12,500 nucleotides of DNA, taken from assembly GCA_014634225.1 (NCBI GenBank), contig BLFN01000732.1:206541-219040 (forward strand). Reading direction: 5' to 3'. Positions 7,664 through 12,500 of the stretch are shown here, one piece after another (positions within the stretch are counted from its first letter, which is position 1; each line of letters opens with the position of its first letter). The notes beneath the pieces were generated by a model. The model searched no databases and was not told where the DNA came from. It saw only the letters and a list, made by a program, of their open reading frames with translations. The position numbers and the translations under genes were made by a program. This DNA is from Acropora yongei (lineage: Eukaryota; Cnidaria; Anthozoa; Scleractinia; Acroporidae).

Positions 7664-9154
7664 ATGGAACGAAATGAAACGAAAGATATTCACTCCAGAG
7701 ACTCACCTCACCAAACGGAGAGCGGAGACACAGGAAAACATACAGCAGATGATGTTCACTGCGAGCGCTTAGAAACAAAAGATCAACTCTGTGTCGAATT
7801 ATCAGAAATGGCAGCTGGGATATCCCTCGACTGTTTTGAAGAAGACGAAGATTGGAAGGATAGCGTGAAGAAATGCAAGCACGGTAAGTTTGATGAAAAA
7901 GGAGTGGAGGACGGTCACCATAGCGAGTACTTAGAAACAAGTGACCCTCATGTTGAAGGTATTATCAGAGAAATGATCTGTCTCATGTTCGACGACGGGG
8001 AAGTTTATCGTGATACCTTAGGTCTACGTTTGCAACAAGAACTTGAAAGCCTTAACAAAGCGATTTCAGCACTACAGGAGGGATCAGAGGAACATTTGCC
8101 AGATAAGATCAGGCTTGCTTCCCGTGTTATTCCAAGTGCCATGCTGTTAGAGCATTGCCATGAAGCTGTGAGAAATTCTCTTCAGAAGAGAGAGGAACGA
8201 GAGGCTAAAGCTTTGCAATATTTTTACAAGGAGCTCGATTACGTCACCAGAGAAATCATGAGAAAAGTAGATGGAGTGGTGCGAGTGCAGAGGAAAACAA
8301 CCGAAAGCCGTGAACATGGTACAGGAACCGGTATAGTGTTGAGGCTTGGTTGGTCAGGGACATGCTATGCTCGCGATCGTGGCAAACACACCTCTATTTC
8401 AGAAATAGACGATTTTGTCATTTTGACTAATAACCATGTTATTGCTAATGATGTCGAAGCGAAAGGTGCGAGGATTGATTTCTTTTACAATTGTTGCGCG
8501 GGTAATAAAATGCAAGGCCAACCTCCACCAGGTGTAATAAGCAAGTCAGTAACGCAGGTTATAACTTGGTCACCACGAGTGCCCGACGGAGCAACGGCTT
8601 CGAGTGAGAAGATGGATTTTTCAATTCTAAAATTCGATGTTGGAACTGATATGGAGTTTATTAAGAAACTCGGGGATGTGTCATTTTATTTAAATGAATT
8701 TCTTGAGAACGATTTAATATTCAGCAGACCACCGATTCAATTCTCAAGCCCCCTTCCACTAGTTGCCATCAGCCATCCCCATGGCAGTAACAAGCGAATA
8801 AGTTTTGGCAGAGTTGTTGAAACGGAAGTGGACAAATTGTGCTGTGAAGAAATTGAGCACTACAGCTCAGTGTATGATTTAACTACTTGTCTCGGAAGTT
8901 CAGGGTGCCCAGTTCTTGCCATACAAGTCAACAGTAGGGGGCGCCTAACAGCTGCTCTCCAGTTTTTGCACTTTAAAACAAAATGTGGCATTGCTGTGTC
9001 TAAAGTATACAGTGCATGCCAAAGCAGAACGGAAATCAAGGATAAGTATGGGCTTTTTCAAAGTGTTTTAAATTCTCGTCACCTCACGTTTCGTAAGAAC
9101 TCAACTGCAGCTTGGTGGGACAAAGAAGACAGGCCAATTTGGGGTTCATTGTGA
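7664..9154 (+). CDS. Intracellular trypsin-like (PA clan) serine protease, uncharacterised
   Basis: A 496-residue single-exon frame. The start is well supported: an in-frame TGA lies two codons upstream and the context is AAGAATGG (A at -3, G at +4). Residues 1-110 are polar and acidic. Residues about 115-205 are predicted helical with heptad-like leucines and charged residues. The C-terminal half is a chymotrypsin-fold peptidase: GTGTGIV at 219-225, His258 in ILTNNHVIA, Asp318 in KMDFSILKF, an AISHPHG strand at 368-374 and Ser413 in CLGSSGCPV. All three catalytic residues are present. There is no signal peptide or membrane segment, so it should act inside the cell. The GSSGxP serine motif and the HPHG segment recall FAM111-type proteases, but the N-terminal half does not. 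Substrate and pathway are unknown. It may be one of a lineage-expanded coral family. Confidence 0.88.
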   Translation: MERNETKDIHSRDSPHQTESGDTGKHTADDVHCERLETKDQLCVELSEMAAGISLDCFEEDEDWKDSVKKCKHGKFDEKGVEDGHHSEYLETSDPHVEGIIREMICLMFDDGEVYRDTLGLRLQQELESLNKAISALQEGSEEHLPDKIRLASRVIPSAMLLEHCHEAVRNSLQKREEREAKALQYFYKELDYVTREIMRKVDGVVRVQRKTTESREHGTGTGIVLRLGWSGTCYARDRGKHTSISEIDDFVILTNNHVIANDVEAKGARIDFFYNCCAGNKMQGQPPPGVISKSVTQVITWSPRVPDGATASSEKMDFSILKFDVGTDMEFIKKLGDVSFYLNEFLENDLIFSRPPIQFSSPLPLVAISHPHGSNKRISFGRVVETEVDKLCCEEIEHYSSVYDLTTCLGSSGCPVLAIQVNSRGRLTAALQFLHFKTKCGIAVSKVYSACQSRTEIKDKYGLFQSVLNSRHLTFRKNSTAAWWDKEDRPIWGSL

Positions 9155-9632
9155 CTAAAAAACCCCTTTCAAAGGACATCAGATTTTGTAATATACCCCC
9201 GTCCTGTACATTTAGGGTTCTCAGTAACTTAGAGAGGAGATGGCTAGGTGCATTAAGTCAACGGCTGACAATTCGAGTATCATAGCCCCCAGAAAATTTT
9301 GACATTTAGAGACACTGAAATGCTATTTTACGCATTTTTCTTGGAGGTGTTTGCAAAAAAACAATTTTGGAAAAGATCAAAATGCGTAGAATTTTATGGA
9401 TTCACAAGGGCTTTTTCCATGTGAAAATGGCTTAAAAGAAAGTTGTCTGTTCATAAGTCTTTTTGTAGCAGTAAAGTTTATATACCCTCATTGCGCTTCA
9501 CAAGTTACAGACGCATTATTTCACGAAAAGTAGGTGGCTCAGAAATCGAAGTAGACAGTTTTTTAGCTGGTGGCTGGCAGTTTATAATGAGAACCTGAAC
9601 ACTGATTGTAGCTGAAGTGTAAGGAAAACACA
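9155..9632 (+). other. 3' flank / likely 3' UTR of the protease gene
   Basis: AT-rich and non-coding, between the TGA and the first poly(A) signals. It contains two weak inverted matches (ATTTTACGCATTTTT near 9324 with AAAATGCGTAGAAT near 9380, and TTTTTCCAT..ATGG near 9412-9430). No gene is seen. Confidence 0.5.
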
Positions 9633-9646
9633 AATAAATAAATAAA
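9633..9646 (+). terminator. Overlapping AATAAA polyadenylation signals
   Basis: The run CAAATAAATAAATAAATTAG contains three overlapping AATAAA hexamers at 9633, 9637 and 9641, about 480 bp after the protease stop codon. They are the nearest good candidates for its 3' end processing, but they could also be a chance microsatellite. Confidence 0.45.
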
Positions 9647-9686
9647 TTAGATGGCCTCTGTGCCCTTGGGTATCATTAAGACAGGT

Positions 9687-9997
9687 TTACAAAGGCCTGG
9701 ACTGGGCCTTCAGTTGTGCCTGCAGGTTGGAGGTTTCCCTCCTCATTGTTTCCACCTCTTCTCACCGCTGCTCAGCCCATCCACTGGCTGGGTGGCCAGC
9801 TAGGTTCCCCCTGGTCAGGGCTCATAGGGTCTAGACATGCAACCCTAACCCTGCACCTCCTCCTTGGCCTCCTCCAGCTCCTCCCTTGCCCTCACGGTCT
9901 CTCCCAGCTCCTGGTACCTCCTTTCCCACGGGAGCACCACCTGCTGGCTGGCCTCCAGCTCTCCCTCCAGGTGCTCGTAGTGGCCCTTAACACGTCT
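9687..9997 (-). pseudogene. GC-rich coiled-coil coding fragment, degraded
   Basis: On the minus strand, 9997-9848 is open and reads HYEHLEGELEASQQ, ERRYQELGETVRAREELEEA and KEEVQG before a TAG. After an unreadable 80 bp, 9761-9690 reads EEVETMRRETSNLQAQLKAQ. The heptad pattern and high Glu/Arg/Leu/Gln content indicate a coiled coil. The block is strikingly GC-rich against AT-rich surroundings, which suggests it moved here from another compartment or element. It is broken by stops at 10000-9998 and 9847-9845 and has no start. The source gene is not recognised. The plus-strand frame at 9716-10057 is its shadow. Confidence 0.55.
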
Positions 9998-10094
9998 TCA
10001 CCGCGCCCTCAATACCTTAGGAGTTGCTATTGTCTTCAAAAAAAATTTCAACTATAACAGCACAAATTCGTGTGCCCTCATTGGCTAATTTTTA

Positions 10095-10345
10095 TCGTCA
10101 ATAAGCGGACAGACACATGAAGTTATAATTTATGCGATGCGGCAAATGAGCGAGAGCGGGCAATTTGACAGTTTGTTATCGTAAAAAACAAATGGACATC
10201 ACTTTTTCATTTGTCTGTTCAGTTATAGACAATGAATTTCGTCATAACATTGTCAAAGTAGTCTGCGGATCCACAGCTACTTTGACAATGTTATGAGAAA
10301 ATTATGATCAATAACAGGACAGACGCATGAAAAACTGATGTCAAT
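10095..10345. repeat. Foldback repeat with an internal direct repeat
   Basis: The core arms TCATAACATTGTCAAAGTAG (10242-10261) and their exact reverse complement (10277-10296) surround a 15-bp loop TCTGCGGATCCACAG. The inverted similarity continues outward to about 10197 and 10340 with roughly 80 percent identity. In addition, TCAATAAGCGGACAGACACATGAA-like sequence near 10099 recurs as a direct copy near 10307. It looks like a MITE or satellite-type unit next to the retroelement and carries no open frame. Confidence 0.75.
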
Positions 10346-10428
10346 TTATTAAAGAGCGCATAACTTGTGAATGTTGGCAGTATCTTCACCAAATCCGATG
10401 TGCGCAAAATTCTTTTTCACGTAATATT

Positions 10429-11383
10429 ATGAGGATCACAATTAGAGCTATGTGCCAAAAACGAATCGCACTTGACAAACAAATTCTTCATTGCCGCTCC
10501 GAACTTTCCAAAATCTGTCCAGCAATTTTAGTACAATCGATTCGCGCTAAAATCGGACAACTTAATTCTGGACTGTTTGACCATTTACACCAAACAGAGA
10601 CTCTAAAACTTCAACAAGTAATAGGTCCTCAAATTAACGACTACACTACATTGCATAGCCATAATACCGTGATTACAATTCCAGAAAATATTCCGCTTAC
10701 TGACTCAGAGAAATCTGTTCTCAGTAAGGGCCTAAATTTTGTCCCCATTACCAAACGCTCCAACGAATTTTCTATCAAGCAAGATGTTGAAAAATTCCTT
10801 CGCCGCGTTCAGTTAAAAGCCTTTTTTCACGACAAAGAGGATGATTCGGACACTTCTAATAAAGATATTTTTGAAACACTTCTAGTTGGCAAATCCAAAT
10901 GAACTCCCCCAGAGGGACAATTTGCCTCTTTAGATTTTTTCACCAAAAAATGCCGTCACGACATTCACAAACTTAAATTCAATCGCAACACTAAATTTTC
11001 CAACCTTTCCTCGGAAGAGTGGGCGGCGCTTAAAAATCTTAGTAAACGCAACGACATAGTTGTCAAATCGGCCGACAAAGGCGGCGCGGTAGTTGTTTGG
11101 TGGTCCGACCTTTACCAAAAAGAAGCTTTGCGGCAACTTTCGGATACCTCGTTTTATGCCAAAATCCCTAAAGATCTCACTTCCAAAAATCAAAAACTTG
11201 TCAAAGACACCATTCAAAATCTTATAGTTAATCAAGAATTACCGGACGGAAAGTCGCAAGAATCTGGAACAAAAATTCATCTTTCAAATCGGCACCCTTA
11301 ATCCTCACGGTATTAACGAACGCTTTTCATTTAACTATTATATTCCTATTTTTCACGTTACCATGTTACCACCAATAGCGTAG
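10429..11383 (+). pseudogene. Penelope-like element ORF, internally deleted
   Basis: One frame from 10429 runs through VLSKGLNFVPITKRSNEFSI, DVEKFLRRVQLKAFF, a TGA at 10900-10902 (KSK*TPPEGQF, where Trp is expected), then KKCRHDIHKLKF, SADKGGAVVVWW and LRQLSDTSFYAKIP. This is the N-terminal domain that precedes the reverse transcriptase in Penelope-like elements. At about 11248/11249 it jumps to another frame reading ESRKNLEQKFIFQIGTLNPH and GINERFSFN up to TAG 11381-11383, the extreme C-terminus after the GIY-YIG endonuclease. The reverse transcriptase palm and the nuclease are therefore missing, leaving about 315 codons against 800 or more in a full element. It cannot retrotranspose by itself. 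Confidence 0.85.
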
Positions 11384-11426
11384 CTCCTACTCTATTATAA
11401 AAACTACACGTAACCCATAATCCCTC

Positions 11427-11475
11427 GATTCGCTCTGACGAAGGGCTAACGCTCGAAACGTCAGCTTTTAGAATC
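11427..11475 (+). ncRNA. Hammerhead-ribozyme-like motif, minimal type I, in Penelope 3' region
   Basis: The core box CTGACGA (11435-11441) and GAAAC (11455-11459) enclose a stem II GGGC/GCTC with loop TAAC. GTC (11460-11462) would supply the cleavage site. Stem I is formed by GATTC and GCT (11427-11434) with AGC and GAATC (11463-11475). Stem III is only AC/GU with no loop, which is known from Penelope-like and retrozyme hammerheads that work as dimers. One extra A sits between the core and stem II, so activity is uncertain. Confidence 0.65.
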
Positions 11476-11540
11476 TCTGTACGGTGGCCAATTTACATTA
11501 TCAACTTCGTTGATAAAACCAAATTTTTGTATACTACTTC

Positions 11541-11576
<36 letters not shown>

Positions 11577-11600
11577 CCCCTTCATTCATTTGTCATTTAA

Positions 11601-12016
11601 CCGCTGCGACCACTAACCTTGTGTTCTAGTTCTAACGCGATCGTTCTAGCTCTAGCGCTTTCGCCCGCCGTGAGCGGGCCGGATGAGAAAATTCCGCCCG
11701 CTCCGGAACTAATCAGATTGCACGATTTGTTGAATTCCGCCCGCTCACGCACTGAGAAAAAAAATAAAAACATAAGCCACTGTTCCCCAGGTTTGATAGC
11801 ATTTCTTTAGAAAGGTTTCAGAGCAACCATTGACAAAAATTGATTAAAACTGGATTCCGTGAAAGAGTTTATTGTACAGGAAAGGAATGATAGGAGATGA
11901 AAGGCTGACAAGAATAATTTTGACGTATTCAGCTGCCAAAATTAACTTGGTCACCAAGTGTTTCTTTGGATTTCAGTTAGCTGATGAGTTCTTTCTTTTG
12001 TTAATTTCCGTCGTAG
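11601..12016. other. Non-coding stretch before the ferlin exon, with short GC-rich repeats
   Basis: AATTCCGCCCGCTC occurs at 11690-11703 and 11733-11746, and GCCCGCCGTGAGCGGGC is a small palindrome at 11663-11679. These look like part of a dispersed repeat. The 63-codon frame at 11619-11810 over it is not convincing. From 11830 to 12016 the sequence reads as intron, ending in the pyrimidine-containing acceptor TTTCCGTCGTAG. Confidence 0.5.
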
Positions 12017-12403
<387 letters not shown>

Positions 12404-12500
12404 TGAGCGGTTTTTATTTAGTGTATCTGATTGATTTAAAACCCGTCTTCGACGCTTCGAGGCTCTCGGAATGAACTTGACCGAATAAACCGAAAAAATA

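Larger units (their letters stand above)
10429..11600 (+). mobile_element. Penelope-like retroelement, 5'-truncated and internally deleted
   Basis: This comprises the deleted ORF and about 215 bp of 3' region including the ribozyme-like motif and the run TTTCTTTAGAAACTACCCC. The 3' limit near 11600 is approximate. No second terminal copy is seen at the 5' side, so the element is probably 5'-truncated. It lies upstream of the ferlin exons and is probably inside a ferlin intron or in the intergenic space before it. Confidence 0.75.

Noticed and set aside
7620..7940. Minus-strand 106-codon open frame
   Set aside because: Shadow of the 5' part of the protease gene; no motif and a composition typical of antisense frames.
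9841..9852. Interstitial telomere repeat (AACCCTAACCCT)
   Set aside because: Only two units, within degraded coding-like sequence; expected by chance at this length.
9716..10057. Plus-strand 113-codon leucine-rich open frame
   Set aside because: Antisense of the GC-rich coiled-coil fragment; the apparent hydrophobic segments result from reading Glu/Lys codons backwards.
10930..11235. Minus-strand 101-codon open frame
   Set aside because: Antisense of the Penelope-like coding region.
11619..11810. 63-codon open frame PAVSGPDEKIPPAPELIRLH
   Set aside because: It overlies short GC-rich repeats that look like part of a dispersed element; no start context or domain supports a gene.

Overview
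The window reads as nuclear DNA of an anthozoan cnidarian, most likely a stony coral. This is an inference. It rests on two tRNA-derived SINEs and a Penelope-like retroelement of types I associate with coral genomes, on an intron-rich gene layout with GT/AG splicing, and on a ferlin gene at the right edge whose closest recalled relatives are animal dysferlin, myoferlin and otoferlin. There are no bacterial-style operons, and most of the window is transposable-element debris.

Left third (1-5180): a tRNA-Ser-like SINE lies at the edge. It is followed by a decayed minus-strand gene for a MULE-type (Mutator-like) transposase with a C-terminal SWIM zinc finger (260-5180). Four exons and three introns with intact GT/AG boundaries can be traced. 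The reading frame carries one stop codon and about six frameshifts, so this copy is dead. Its largest intron (1136-3525) holds a pogo/Tigger-like TIR element (1914-3165) that itself contains a SINE (2510-2697) and a near-perfect 73-bp-arm palindrome (2695-2887). A second foldback element sits at 3241-3344.

Middle (5181-7663): about 570 bp with no recognised gene precede a 1.5-kb minisatellite of a 20-bp unit (5749-7287, about 77 copies). The unit has no stop codon in any minus-strand frame, so the long tyrosine- and proline-rich open frames there are artefacts.

Centre right (7664-9154, plus): the one complete intact gene in the window. It is an intronless 496-residue PA-clan (trypsin-like) protease with an intact His/Asp/Ser triad, no signal peptide and a helical N-terminal half. 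Poly(A) signals lie about 480 bp downstream.

Right third (9687-12500): a GC-rich minus-strand fragment with coiled-coil coding character, a foldback repeat, and an internally deleted Penelope-like retroelement. In the last, the N-terminal domain is joined directly to the last few residues after the GIY-YIG region, and a hammerhead-ribozyme-like motif follows in its 3' region. Two exons of a plus-strand ferlin gene (12017-12402) follow, and the gene continues past the window edge. I see no functional operon or defence system. The most unusual observations are the spliced MULE pseudogene, the deleted Penelope copy with its ribozyme motif, the minisatellite and the uncharacterised protease.
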